64,000 nt of DNA from Dictyophora rubrovolvata (lineage: Eukaryota; Basidiomycota; Agaricomycetes; Phallales; Phallaceae): the NCBI GenBank assembly GCA_029959195.1, contig CP114121.1:1488001-1552000 (forward strand), in the 5' to 3' direction. Position numbers and translations under genes: made by a program. Positions 1 to 10,118 of this stretch are shown piece after piece. Under the pieces are notes generated by a model, which had not been told where the DNA came from, ran no database searches, and saw only the letters and a program-made list of their open reading frames with translations. Each line of letters starts with the position of its first letter. The first letter of the stretch is position 1.

Positions 1-133
1 GATAAACAGCGGAACCGCGTTCGATGATTGTATCCAATGCGGCTACACGTGTTTGTTTGGTTGCGGGCTTCGATGGTGGGGATGAGAACACATGTTCCTC
101 GGGACGAGTATCGCAACCACGGGGTAATTCGCC
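1..133 (-). CDS. possible partial exon running off the left edge
   Basis: On the minus strand an open frame begins after a possible splice acceptor (CAAG, around 134) and stays open to base 1. It reads as plausible coding sequence, including the stretch PEEHVFSSPPSKPATKQTR followed by VAALDTIIERGSAVY. An in-frame stop lies just upstream of the acceptor and there is no usable ATG, so it would be an internal exon of a gene whose other exons I cannot define. I do not recognise the protein. Bases 134-527 otherwise hold only what looks like the 3' flank of the kinase gene. Confidence 0.22.
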
Positions 134-527
134 CTTGAAAATTCGTCAATATCACGCTACCATCCAATTTAACCATAGAAAAAAAAATCCGGAAAGAAGA
201 CCACTAATATTTTAAATATTTTGCCGTCATCATAGCCAAACTCGCATGGCTCGAAACAAGGGCCGGAACAATATTATAATTAGCCCAAAGTTAAAGTGTT
301 CCTGATCGCCACCAATCCATATGGTCAAAGGTATATGGCGGGCAAGAAACACATGACTCATCACGAAAATAACAACAGATGGGTTTGAACGCCGGAGTCG
401 CAAGGGGGATACCAACGAAAAGGGACAGGAGAAAGAAAAAAAGAAAAAAAGAAAGAGATATTCACCAATTCCCAAGGTACACCATTCAGAACTATATTGA
501 GGAACATAAATTAAAACAGAAGGGTGA

Positions 528-3500
528 TTAACTCCCACTATATAAACGAAACTGTGCAAACCACCCACTCTTGATGTTGGCTGGCGGAGGAAGAGTTGGT
601 TTCGACTTCTTCCCGTTGCCGACTTTATTGCTTGACATACGAATTTGTGACGTGGTGCGTTCGTTACCGGAAGCTTCTAAACCCGTCGAAAGCGAGTTTG
701 GATCAATAGAGCAAGATCCATCGTCCGGTGCACCAGAATGATTAACGTTTTGGATTAAAGAATTATTTTTAAACCTTTCCTTCCCTGATCCACCGGTTGC
801 ATTGCCACTTACGCTGGTGGCAACAGTAGATACTGTTCGAACGCTGACGCTAGAATTACTGAACTTGGTGTTGTTTCCAAGTGATAGCAAAGAACTCGAA
901 GATGCATTAGTCATTCCGCTTCCGGTATTGCTCGTCGAAGTGGAGCTGATGGACGAGCGCCAGTTGGTACTCATACTTGAGCGCGGTTCTGAAGGAGGCG
1001 GGTTTGGTTGCTGGGGTCCCAAACGTCCACGGCGAACGGCATGTGGGGATGTTCCTCGCTCGTCCCATTCACCCCCTTTGTCTCCTAATGCACCTTTGTT
1101 GACACGTTCAAACTGAGCTGTTTTAGAAGTCGAGTAAGAGAACGCGTTAGCAGTCGCCTGATTTAAGTTCGAACGCGAGCGGTCCCTCCATGGCGAAGGG
1201 GAACCACTTCGACCTTTGCGCCCTCGAGGCCATAAATCGCTCGTCTCACCATTACCATTATTATTATCCGGGTGATTACCGGCATCCTTATATGTATCCG
1301 GCAAATGTGTTTGGGATCCGCCAGCACTAAGACCCATAATCAACGAACTCACATTACGGGCGGTAGCCGATGGAATCTGAGTGTGATCAGATTTAGATGG
1401 TTGTCCCGAGGTTGTAGCGCTATTTTTCTTGCCACTGAGAGAATCCGAGCTCACATTTGGGAGCTTCAGGGGCGTTACGCTAGCACCCCCTCTTTGACGT
1501 TGGTAGTGGGGTGGAGGATGGTAATTTGGTAAATTATGGAGCACCTGAATAGTAGGAGCTTGACCAGCCGCTCGGGTAGCGTTATGAGACGACTTGTTAG
1601 TAGACGTGGGTGTCGGCGGCAAAAACGGAACAGGGGGAGGGGCATTCAGAGCCATGGCCATAGCATCCGCGCTGCTCATTTTCAACAAGTCTTTCCATTT
1701 GCTGGGCTTCTTAGCAGGTTGTGATGGTGATGTGGAATTCTCAACGCTGGATTTGGTCTTAGTTGAGGACACGGTCTTTCTACTACTCTTGGAAGTTTTG
1801 CTGATTTCTCTAGCGAGATCCTGAGAGGCATGAGCGAGATCGTCTGCGAAATCGCGTGGCACGTGTGTCGCGGTAACCGATCGATCAAACGACGACGAGG
1901 AACGCAATGCCGCTTGTTGAGCCTTACCCTTTCGGGCACCCCGTTTTCGACGACGGGTGGTTGTTGAGGTACGCGAAAATGTATCAGGGTCTTGGTCTGC
2001 ATCTGGATCAGCATCAAGGTCAGGTTCGCCCTCAACCTCCGGAGTAACTTCCTCATCCTCAGTGAAAGGACGAGAAGAAATAGTTTCTTCTTCAGGACCG
2101 GCAAACTCGAAAACATTGTCAAGGTTGTTAGACATGCCGAGAGATGGTAGTGTTCGCCCCCTCGTGGACGATGTTCTGGAAGGCGTAGATGGCACATCAC
2201 CTCGACCAGATGAACTGGAAGGTCGTGAAAAAGGGCGTTTCGACCTGGGACTAGCTGCGACTGGATTGGACGTAAATATGGATCTTACAGGCTGAGGAGG
2301 AGCTGCAAGAGGATTGACGGTGGTCGTGTGAGAGCTCGATCGCGAGTTAGGTTTAACACCAGACACTTGGGCACTGAATTTGGGATTGGAAGCAAATTTG
2401 CTTGGCAATCCTTTAACCCAGAGACCGAATTCTTGTGCAGTAACCCGTTGAGATTCACCGCCGGGAGTATCTTCGAATATACAAAACACTCTAGTAGCAA
2501 GAAACTCGGCGACTTCTCGCGTCATTCCAGTGAATCGTTGCATAAAGAAATTAATGGGCTGGGCTCTGAAGTATTCGAAAGACGGACATACACCCGCGGA
2601 AGTATCTGACCACGGATTGTGATGATAAAGCCTAAGGAAAACAAAATTAAAAAAAATCGGTGAACGATTCACAGAGATATAGACAGCTAGCTGTGACGAT
2701 ACATACATATTAATGAGCACTATGCCTAGTGACCAAACATCCGCGGCTCGAGTTGAATACGTTGGGGCGCAATTGTTCCTACACTCGTAGCTCATATATG
2801 GGGCGCTACCGCAACCCATATCGGCCGATTCTGGTTCATTAGTGGCCAACCCAAAGTCGGTGAGTTTGACAACCACTTTGCGCTCACGTCGACCATCTGA
2901 GGTTTCGGTATATCCATCAGTAACGATAAAATTTTCTGGCTTGATATCTCGATGAAAGACTGAGACGCGATGACAACTAGCAACCGCGTCGCACATTTGG
3001 GAAAACATGGAAGCAATAAGGCGAAGACGGATGTGTGAAAGCAGCTGGGAAGGATGGAGGGAGGATAACAATGAAGGAGTGGGTGGGGTAGCAGAAGGAT
3101 AGTGTTCTGAAAAAACATCGAATTGCTCGTCAGGAAAATGATCACGAGCTTGTTCCAGGAAATAAAAAAGATCTTCCCCAGGAACGCATTCGAGTAAAAG
3201 AAGAAGAAAAGAGTCCGTTTCAAGAGTACGATACAGAGTTACAATATTTGAATGGATGGGAATAGATTGATGAATGGTCGCCTCGAAGAGCTGGGCCTCT
3301 AAAGCATCGGGCTCGAGATTAGCTTTGGACAGACATTTAATAGCGTACTCTCTTCCGTGGGCGACTTTGGGTGGAGCGGGCAAGTCTAATTCAAAATCGA
3401 GGTCACCGGTAAGAGAGAAATCTTGGGAACGAGGGAGTGAATGAGCGGTGGACAAGATTTCGCGAACGAGATAAACGACAGCGTAGCTGCCTGAGCCAAG

Positions 3501-3812
3501 CTTTCGGACGACTTCAAAGCGATCCGCGGGGGGGTTGGGAGGAGAGGAGGCAGAGGGAATAGGAACGACTCTGATTTGTTCACCTTGGAGGAAAAGACCT
3601 GGACCGACCCAGTCGTGCTCATTCAAGACATCCTGAACATTGGGGGAACAAGGTGTTGAGACCTGGTCAAGAGAATCGATACGCGACAATCTTTGGGGCG
3701 AAGAAAGAGTATAAGGGGATCGTGGAATTGGTCGTGAAGGGGTTCTTATTGGCGGAGTTGAAGGGATTTGCACGGGGGGTGGAAGAGAGAGCGGCGGCAG
3801 ACTGGCTGGCAT
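528..3812 (-). CDS. Ran1/Ksp1-type serine/threonine protein kinase with long disordered tail
   Basis: Exons on the minus strand are 3812-2707 and 2631-528, giving about 1069 residues. The kinase domain starts near residue 99 with a glycine loop (KLGSGSYAVVYLV), followed by the lysine motif EYAIKCL, the catalytic loop HRDIKPENF, DFG in TDFGLATNE, and an activation segment CGSAPYMSYECRN. That last signature is typical of the fungal Ran1/Pat1, Ksp1 and Sks1 group, which links nutrient state to meiosis, filamentation or autophagy. The remaining roughly 600 residues are rich in Ser, Pro and Arg and look disordered. The 75-nt intron (2632-2706) splits the domain between GIVLINM and LYHHNPWSD; it has no stop and a length divisible by three. 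The start at 3812 is the first in-frame ATG after a pyrimidine-rich stretch; an alternative spliced start at 3915 is described in the findings. UTP6 lies just upstream on the same strand. Family assignment is firm; the exact orthologue is not. Confidence 0.93.
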   Translation of the reverse strand: MPASLPPLSLPPPVQIPSTPPIRTPSRPIPRSPYTLSSPQRLSRIDSLDQVSTPCSPNVQDVLNEHDWVGPGLFLQGEQIRVVPIPSASSPPNPPADRFEVVRKLGSGSYAVVYLVREILSTAHSLPRSQDFSLTGDLDFELDLPAPPKVAHGREYAIKCLSKANLEPDALEAQLFEATIHQSIPIHSNIVTLYRTLETDSFLLLLLECVPGEDLFYFLEQARDHFPDEQFDVFSEHYPSATPPTPSLLSSLHPSQLLSHIRLRLIASMFSQMCDAVASCHRVSVFHRDIKPENFIVTDGYTETSDGRRERKVVVKLTDFGLATNEPESADMGCGSAPYMSYECRNNCAPTYSTRAADVWSLGIVLINMYVSSQLAVYISVNRSPIFFNFVFLRLYHHNPWSDTSAGVCPSFEYFRAQPINFFMQRFTGMTREVAEFLATRVFCIFEDTPGGESQRVTAQEFGLWVKGLPSKFASNPKFSAQVSGVKPNSRSSSHTTTVNPLAAPPQPVRSIFTSNPVAASPRSKRPFSRPSSSSGRGDVPSTPSRTSSTRGRTLPSLGMSNNLDNVFEFAGPEEETISSRPFTEDEEVTPEVEGEPDLDADPDADQDPDTFSRTSTTTRRRKRGARKGKAQQAALRSSSSFDRSVTATHVPRDFADDLAHASQDLAREISKTSKSSRKTVSSTKTKSSVENSTSPSQPAKKPSKWKDLLKMSSADAMAMALNAPPPVPFLPPTPTSTNKSSHNATRAAGQAPTIQVLHNLPNYHPPPHYQRQRGGASVTPLKLPNVSSDSLSGKKNSATTSGQPSKSDHTQIPSATARNVSSLIMGLSAGGSQTHLPDTYKDAGNHPDNNNGNGETSDLWPRGRKGRSGSPSPWRDRSRSNLNQATANAFSYSTSKTAQFERVNKGALGDKGGEWDERGTSPHAVRRGRLGPQQPNPPPSEPRSSMSTNWRSSISSTSTSNTGSGMTNASSSSLLSLGNNTKFSNSSVSVRTVSTVATSVSGNATGGSGKERFKNNSLIQNVNHSGAPDDGSCSIDPNSLSTGLEASGNERTTSQIRMSSNKVGNGKKSKPTLPPPANIKSGWFAQFRLYSGS

Positions 3813-3915
3813 GGATATGAGTTTGAGTAATAGAGATAGATAAGGAGAGAGATGGAGGAAGAAGAGAGAGAAAGAGAAACTTGTGCTTACCAAAGGCAGC
3901 TGGAGACGACAACAT
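3806..3915 (-). promoter_or_regulatory. alternative first exon and intron of the kinase gene
   Basis: An upstream ATG at 3915 opens a short exon (MLSSPAAF) ending in a strong donor, GTAAGCACAAG. A pyrimidine-rich stretch follows, with an acceptor at TGCCAG that joins in phase to ASLPPLS of the kinase. Splicing would replace the first two residues of the 3812 start with a nine-residue leader. Both forms keep the same frame. The CT-rich stretch could equally be the core promoter of the 3812 start, so which form dominates is unknown. Confidence 0.5.
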
Positions 3916-4210
3916 AACATGTGTCTGCCAGTCAGTGGAGAATTATGAGGACCAACCCCCAAAGGCAAAAAAAGAGGACAAGAGCAGGAGGAGGAGGAGG
4001 AGAAAGAGGTAGAGTAATGTGGACCCACAGCGGACCATAGTACACATGTGTCGACGTTTCCTTCCACATGGTTCAGCGGGCTGCGCCTCAGGGCCACATC
4101 AACGCCCCTCCACGTGATGCATTTCTCCCAGTAGATACCACTCAATTGAAATAGTCGCACAGAGCAAAGGGTCTAATGATATTAATGATACTAATTGATA
4201 CTAATGATAA

Positions 4211-5686
4211 TTAGATGTCATGTTGATTTAGTTTCTCCACCAATCTTGCATGGATCTTGCGTACTTTCGGCGACACGCCTTTCTTTTTGCACACCATTTG
4301 CAGGCATGCCATCAAATACTCCATCTGAGCAATGCGCCGATCAGTCCCAAATCCAAATTCAAACAGGCTGCCATATGCAAGTACTCACCACAGACCCCTC
4401 AGCACCTTCCCCACACCAGATCTCAATTAGCTCGCCATATGCTTCACCGAATTCTTCCTCGTGCCCCACTATACCTTCCATAATTTCCTCGTTAACCTTC
4501 CGCAGTTTATCAATAAAGTCTTCCTCGGTCCATTTTATTTCCCCCAACGCCATTCGGGCGTGTAATTTGATCCCTTCCTTCGTCTGCGCCAAATTTGTCT
4601 TCAGAAGCAACATGTCCAGCTCCGCCACTAGATCATCCCGCAGCACACTGGAACAGGTGCTCAGAATATCATACAGCGATCCAATCATTTCTATTTCGGG
4701 TAACGCTGCCCGCAGATCAGGCTCGTTGTCAGTTAATCCTCCCCTTGCAGATTTTGGGTGAAAGCGTCATTACCTTTAATGGCCTCCCCCATGACGGCCT
4801 TAACAATTGCTCCTTTCATTATTTCCTTCTGTGCCACCTCGCTCTCTCTCTCCTCCAATCGAATAGCCACATCATCCCCCTCTTCTTCTTCTTCCATTCG
4901 TTTGTTCAGGCCAAGAATATCCCATCTCTTATGTAAAATCTTGACGAATCCTAGCTCAAATTTCACATATTCAGTCCACAGCAGCGCACTCTCTTTATTG
5001 AGTCTGATCCCACGCTGCAACAATGCGCGTCCAGCAGCCGGGGAACCATTTGTTCTCAGCTCGTGATTCGCTGCATAGATATAAAGCGAAGATGCGTTTG
5101 GATGCAGTTGGATAGCCCTATGGACATACTTAGTGACCGGAATGATGTATCAACCTTCCTTTTTTTTAGTTCTCCGGGTCTACTTACCGTGCAGATATTC
5201 TCCCGACTAATGCGCGTGCTCTTTCTTTCTTGGCGAGTTCGATGTATTGTATCCACAATCCCACATCGCTTTTGAACTTTTTCAGAGCTCTTTCAAATAT
5301 CTGGAACTGTCTTCGTACAATCGAGTAGTCTGACACTGAAGTGTGTTTCTCCACTGCTCCTATAAAATGATTTATAAAATCAGCGAATAAGCCAGCGGTT
5401 CTAATGGCGCGTACCCAGTCGAGCTACTCTTTTCCGCCTCAACGCTTCTAGATTCATTTCATATTCGGCATATCTAAGGAAGTCTACTTTCATGGGTATT
5501 CGTCGGATAAGCGCAGTTTCGAACAATGTCCTCTGCTTCATAATGACATGCGTCTCGGCCTGTTTTGCATGAATGCAAACGTTTCGAACTGGTACTATGA
5601 TAGCGAACCTTTGAAAATAAACCTTTCTCCTCTAAATCTTTCAACTCAGCAAGTATTTGCTCCTGCTCAAACTCCACTCGTTCCAT
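4211..5686 (-). CDS. UTP6: U3 snoRNA-associated protein 6 (small-subunit processome)
   Basis: Six exons (5686-5609, 5559-5415, 5359-5188, 5117-4774, 4705-4389, 4324-4211) give 389 residues with consistent phases. The N-terminus MERVEFEQEQILAELKDLEE, the following ETHVIMKQRTLFETALIRR, and MNLEALRRKRVARL are the conserved opening of UTP6. The middle carries HAT-repeat segments such as IFERALKKFKSDVGLWIQYI and AIQLHPNASSLYIYAANHEL. UTP6 belongs to the UTP-B part of the 90S pre-ribosome, which binds U3 snoRNA and the 5' ETS for 18S rRNA maturation in the nucleolus. Its stop codon lies 399 bp from the kinase start, on the same strand. The C-terminal 37 residues after the last intron (MEYLMACLQMVC onward) fit by phase and composition. 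The protein is shorter than animal UTP6 (about 600 residues). Confidence 0.92.
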
Positions 5687-6134
5687 AATTTCCGATTAAA
5701 ACGCGAATAGACTAGAGCAGGTCTGAAGGAGCGTTTGAATCGTGCACCAGCTTGCAGCTGACAAACCAGGTCCTAGCGCTGACATTACATAAAGGTGGAT
5801 AGATCCGCGGAGCCCTTGCATGCCTTTAGAAGATAAATATCAAACACAATTCTTATCGTTTAAATAGAAGCCAATATATCAATAATCGTAAAAAATGAAC
5901 AAAATTCAACAAATTGACCCGGAAATGCGCCAAGAATTTTTTCATATTTAGCGCGCTTATGTAAAAAGTAGTAGACCGAACATAAACTGAACGAACTTAT
6001 CTTCGCCATGTATACGTAGGCAACTCAATTACTCACAAGAAGGCGCTCCTCCTGTAGAACCAACGAAGTTGTCTTGACGCATCGAAACGGCAGGTGCCCG
6101 GAACGTTGTCATACATCGCGAACAATTCGCTGTA

Positions 6135-6269
6135 ATGCCCGTGTATGCTTTCACAGATTATAAAGTGCAAGGACAGATGATAAGTCCTGTCTTGATTGAC
6201 ATAGGAAAGCCATCGACTGCTAGGTTGACTCCATTTATTGACTACATTGCACTTTCCAGATCTACATAG
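6135..6269 (+). mobile_element. scrap of PIF1/Helitron-type helicase
   Basis: A 44-residue frame from ATG to TAG contains AYAFTDYKVQGQ-like sequence (here VYAFTDYKVQGQMIS), then DIGKPSTARLTPF and YIALSRST. This matches the last two conserved helicase motifs (V and VI) of the PIF1-like helicases that fungi carry in many copies, often in Helitrons. Everything before and after is missing, so it is a fossil fragment. I cannot find Helitron ends, and a decayed stand-alone PIF1-like gene is equally possible. Confidence 0.6.
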
Positions 6270-6350
6270 TGGTCAGAACTCAAAGAATACAACTAGATCC
6301 CACAACAGGCGAAAGCTCATCCACGGCACAACGCACGTAATGGTATCCTC

Positions 6351-6959
6351 TTGTGTTCTAACCGTCACCTTCTCTTTGATGCATATAAATTCTTCATTCG
6401 CTTCTTCCCAGATGTGAGTATACTTTTACCTCCCCACAAGCAATGGATTCACAATAAGCAGACCGGCAAATTCATATTTGTGAATTACTCCAGAAACCCA
6501 GAGCTGCAGCAACACCACGGCAAGGCTGTTGCTCTAGACATTAACGACCGTCACGCCCCATTCCCTTCTCTATTTGTTGTTCACGAAATGCGCGTTCGTG
6601 GGTTTCACCCTTCCAAACCTACCTCGCCATTCATTTCCGGTAACGCACCATGGCTTGAAGACTGTATTTCCTCGAATGGCATATTTGATTCTTTCTTTTG
6701 CCACGGTCGGCCACCCGCAAACGACGGAGGTGGGGGTTCCGGCCGGGGACAGCCTCTTCTGTCTTCGTCCCACCCTATGACAAGCACAGGAGGTGGATCG
6801 TTCAGCGGCAGGACGGCGGAACTGAAGGACGATGTCATTGCTAGTATCCTCGCTATGCCGTCTTGGAAGGCCTGCGAGATAGAGGGCACGAGTTGGCATG
6901 GAACAGCCGAAGAAAATATTTCAAAATACGTTTCTTTGACTGGGACCTCAGGGGCATGA
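6351..6959 (+). CDS. unassigned ORF
   Basis: A 202-residue open frame with no recognised domain. It has a Gly-rich segment (NDGGGGSGRGQ) and ends ENISKYVSLTGTSGA. The first codons read MCSNRHLLFDAYKFFIRFFP. It starts 81 bp after the helicase scrap and could be part of the same decayed element or a rapidly evolving host gene. No clear splice partner was found. Shadow frames of 109 and 124 codons on the opposite strand make its coding status doubtful. Confidence 0.3.
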   Translation: MCSNRHLLFDAYKFFIRFFPDVSILLPPHKQWIHNKQTGKFIFVNYSRNPELQQHHGKAVALDINDRHAPFPSLFVVHEMRVRGFHPSKPTSPFISGNAPWLEDCISSNGIFDSFFCHGRPPANDGGGGSGRGQPLLSSSHPMTSTGGGSFSGRTAELKDDVIASILAMPSWKACEIEGTSWHGTAEENISKYVSLTGTSGA

Positions 6960-7125
6960 ATTTTCTCCCAACTCTTCATTCATGCACACTGCAGTTCAGT
7001 CGATACCTTTTTTTTGTTCCCCTTCCTTTTTATGTGCGCAAACCTGACTGAATGCTAAAGGAGCGGCAAGTTCGATCAGTGTATCGTTGTTACTGTTTGT
7101 ATGGCATCTTGTATGCAATCTAGAG

Positions 7126-7372
7126 AATCTCGGTCAGGTTGTTCAGGGTGTCTGCGTTTACAACAAACTTGGTATTGATTACACAGTACCACCTAAACAG
7201 CGAAAAGACGTAAAAGAGTCTACATGAGTTAGTAAGTAATGCCACAAATAATAAAAGAGAGAGGAAATACGAACCTTTTCACTGCCAATGGTGATGGTAG
7301 GGAAGGGTTTGACAACGAATTCAGTAACGAAAGCTGGAATAAATAGTCGTAAGAAAAATCACATGGGAAGAA
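7126..7372 (-). pseudogene. possible remnant exons of an unknown gene
   Basis: On the minus strand a splice-acceptor-like sequence (ATTCCAG) is followed by an open segment of about 58 nt ending at AAG and a GTTCGT donor. After about 67 nt comes an acceptor and a segment ending in TKFVVNADTLNNLTEIL and a TAG. The pieces join in phase if the first is read LSLLNSLSNPSLPS. I do not recognise the protein and no upstream exon or start is evident. Confidence 0.2.
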
Positions 7373-7455
7373 TAAACAGTAGGTAAGCAATGTGAGTCCG
7401 CGCAAATTTCCGCACTTAAGACCGCTCGCCAGGATAGTAAGCTATTTCCCCGACA

Positions 7456-7600
7456 GTCCTTTTCTCTTTCTTCCAATCTGATTTCATTTATTATTACGCT
7501 TTTGTTTCACCCTTTCATCGTCAACCTCTCTTGTCTTCTACCAACCTCCTTATAGTTCGCCTCCTTTCATCCCAAATGGCCTGCTTGGGTCCGTGTGGGT
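7456..7600 (+). promoter_or_regulatory. orphan polypyrimidine promoter-like tract
   Basis: About 120 bases of C/T-rich sequence end in CCAAATGGCC, the usual look of a fungal transcription start region and start codon. The frame from ATG at 7575 is only 24 codons (MACLGPCGYPLTIV onward). It may be the promoter and first exon of a gene whose body has been lost, or a short-peptide gene. Confidence 0.25.
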
Positions 7601-8249
7601 ATCCATTAACCATTGTCCATCAAGAAGCTGTCGACTTCTTCGGGGCTTGAAAACCCGTTCCAAGCTTTGAAGCTGTCCTACGTCGCGCATGTCTTCCGTA
7701 TTATTTCCATTCCAAGGAAGCCTGAGGGTCTTGTCCCCACCTTGTTATATGTATAATGGGCATCGAAATTGCTTCTGTTCTGTTTACATGAGTTTGTTTA
7801 TGTTAGAATGACAGGCCCGGGAAATAAGCACTACTTAATTGTATCTACTGTGCATACATCGCGTCTACATCGCGTCCACACCACAGATACTATCCACAAA
7901 TTGAGTCATCGCACAAGAAGTGCCAGATCAGTCAAACTAGTCAAGGCCCACCCCTGATAGCAGCTGACGGGACCGTCGCTTCTGAACAATGTACCTTGGG
8001 CTTTGGTAGTAGTAAAATCAATTTATTGTCTATCGGGGGTTACTACATCTATTGAACAATGATTCAAAACCGTACATCTGTCCCGATACCGGGGTGTGGC
8101 GAGTCCTTTAGGAAGGTGCTTTAGCCTTTAGGTGGGCACGAGAGGTGATGGTGGTCGACTACCGTTTAGAACATGGTCGTTTTTTTCTTTTTTACTATCT
8201 TTCTGCCGACGGGTGGAGTGTTTGGAGTTGCAAGTGGGCCGTATTGTTG

Positions 8250-8985
8250 TGCTGAGCGGCCCGTTTGATCTAGAAAGGTCCAGAGGGCGGGGAGACATCT
8301 TTCGGTGTTGAGCGGGCCTCGTAGATTGAACGGATAGAAGCTTTACGCATTTTACCTCTGGTCTTGCGGTGTTCCTAGCAATGCAAAAGGAGATGGATAC
8401 CGGTCTCGTTTTTCTCGGCGCATTTTGGGCAGATAGGAGTGTCAGACCGTTTAATGCGGTGCAGATGCGCCAGATACTCTCAGAAACAATTTACCCGTAG
8501 TGTGACAACGCTCAAAGAAACCTATAGACAGTCAGTTGCCACGCAGTTCATTCAGCTTCGAACTGGTCACGCACCCCTCAACGGTAGCTTGTGTGGGTTT
8601 GACACATCGTTCTCAGTTGCGCCTTTTGCCTTTTGATCTGCCTTTTCGTTTCTGTCGATACCGCAGTGACCAGATATTGCTGGGTTGGCGGAGGCGTTCA
8701 TACTGCTGGCCGATCATTTCGACGATGTGATGTCCAGGGCGGGGCTGTCTGCTTGTGCACGCTAGAATGGCCGCCTTGTTGTCCAGCACTTTCGTGACAC
8801 CTTGCTGCGAGATGGCGTAGATTCCCAGACTGATGCCCACTAGTTAGTTCAGCTTCGAACACAGTTTGATCTTTATCTTCACCCAGTCTGCAGCCCCAGC
8901 TTCCTTGCTCAACCCCGTCTTTGTATAGTACTGCGCCTGCTCCGACTGAGCCTACCTTAGGCTTTAGACCGTTAAGTCGGCTCAC
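8250..8985 (-). mobile_element. Tad1-like LINE, 3' fragment with RNase H domain, degraded
   Basis: Reading from 8985 downward on the minus strand, VGAGAVLYKDGVEQGSWGCR and then GISLGIYAISQQG and VTKVLDNKAAILAC are the ribonuclease H domain of Tad1-clade non-LTR retrotransposons. They lie in different frames. Further down, QFEAE, HRIKRSDTPICPKCAEKNET and GIHLLLHC match the CxxC...H...C segment that ends these polyproteins. Several stops and frame changes break it. The reverse transcriptase and endonuclease are absent, as expected of a 5'-truncated copy. The 3' end and any target-site duplication could not be fixed. It looks old. Confidence 0.75.
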
Positions 8986-10118
8986 GGCAATCTATGGTGT
9001 GATACTTCAAAGGAAAAGATAGCAAACGTAATCTGGTTTATTGATATGATAATCAATTGTGGTACGAAGAATAGAAAATTCGAATCCATATACCTTAACT
9101 TATTGAAATTTCAATTGAAAACCCGGAGTACGAGTTCACATTTGACCATTTATGTACATGAACATCCCACGGAAGGATATTGTAGCTGGAAAGAGAATCC
9201 TCATTTAGTCTGGTTATTATGAACAGATGAGGGTCAGACCATGACATGCCAACAAAATAAGGATAGCCAGATATGATTTGCGTGCGCCTTGCTGTCCGCT
9301 GTAACACGTAAGAAAGGTTTGACCTCGGTGGAAATGAGATGCATGGGCACATCTATACAGCTATAGAAAGAAACCAAAGGCATGTGGTCCACTCGTTCTC
9401 AGTGTCAAAAAATCAGGCTTCATTATGGATGATGAGAGCTCGTCGTAAACGGGACTTCCCAAGACGCCTTGGTTGGATAAATATTCTTCTTAAATTAAAA
9501 CGGATTCGCTTCGAAGAAATATATCAGTCTGTTTCAATAGCGAAGTTGCCTCACAGCTGTCGATGGGAAGAAATGCGGGTCAAGGATCCGGGCAGCGCGA
9601 CAGTTGAAATTCAACTTCCGATATTCCGATGATAATATAAACCCCCTCCGGGCGCTAGTGGAAAGTTTGTGGCTTCTGCCTACTTTCTAATTCCCTCCTA
9701 TCACTCACCCAACGACCCCAGGCTGACAAGACGAATTTCGAAAAAAAAGCATTCGCGGAACTCATACCGTCTTTCTATGATCGTTGCTGAACTGATAAAG
9801 GCCAACAGAAACCCACCTTTCCTGTTCGGACCACTTGGTTTCCTCCTTGTAGACTCAGACAGGCCTCCATAAGGACTGCCTTCCACTTTCTAACGCTCGG
9901 ATTATTATATCTAACTTTCTTTCCTTATTTTTTTGGTTACCTTATCCATGGGATAAGCTATTCTGTTTGCATCCCCCTCCGCTGTCTTTCTTCTCTTGGG
10001 CCTTCATCCCTTCTCCTGCTGTTGTCTTCCGGATCATACCCGACCTTTAAAATCACCCAGAAAAATTAATAATTATCATCATCATTCCCTATAACAACCA
10101 CATTAGACAATACTAGAC

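Larger units (their letters stand above)
5687..10118. other. gene-poor 4.4-kb stretch with mobile-element remains
   Basis: No intact recognisable gene lies here. Identifiable pieces are a helicase scrap (6135-6269), one unassigned ORF (6351-6959), possible minus-strand exons (7126-7372), a polypyrimidine tract (7456-7575) and a LINE relic (about 8250-8985). Two short ORFs at 9095-9352 (minus) and 9339-9632 (plus) have no recognisable motif. Promoter-like CT-rich sequence for the next gene lies at about 9890-10030. Confidence 0.7.

Noticed and set aside
3813-4160. Extension of the kinase frame upstream to 4160
   Set aside because: The extra frame reads through a CT-rich promoter/intron stretch and low-complexity Ser/Cys runs, and the family starts near the 3812 ATG.
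6135-6269. Host PIF1 helicase gene
   Set aside because: Only the last two motifs remain, with a stop just after them and nothing upstream.
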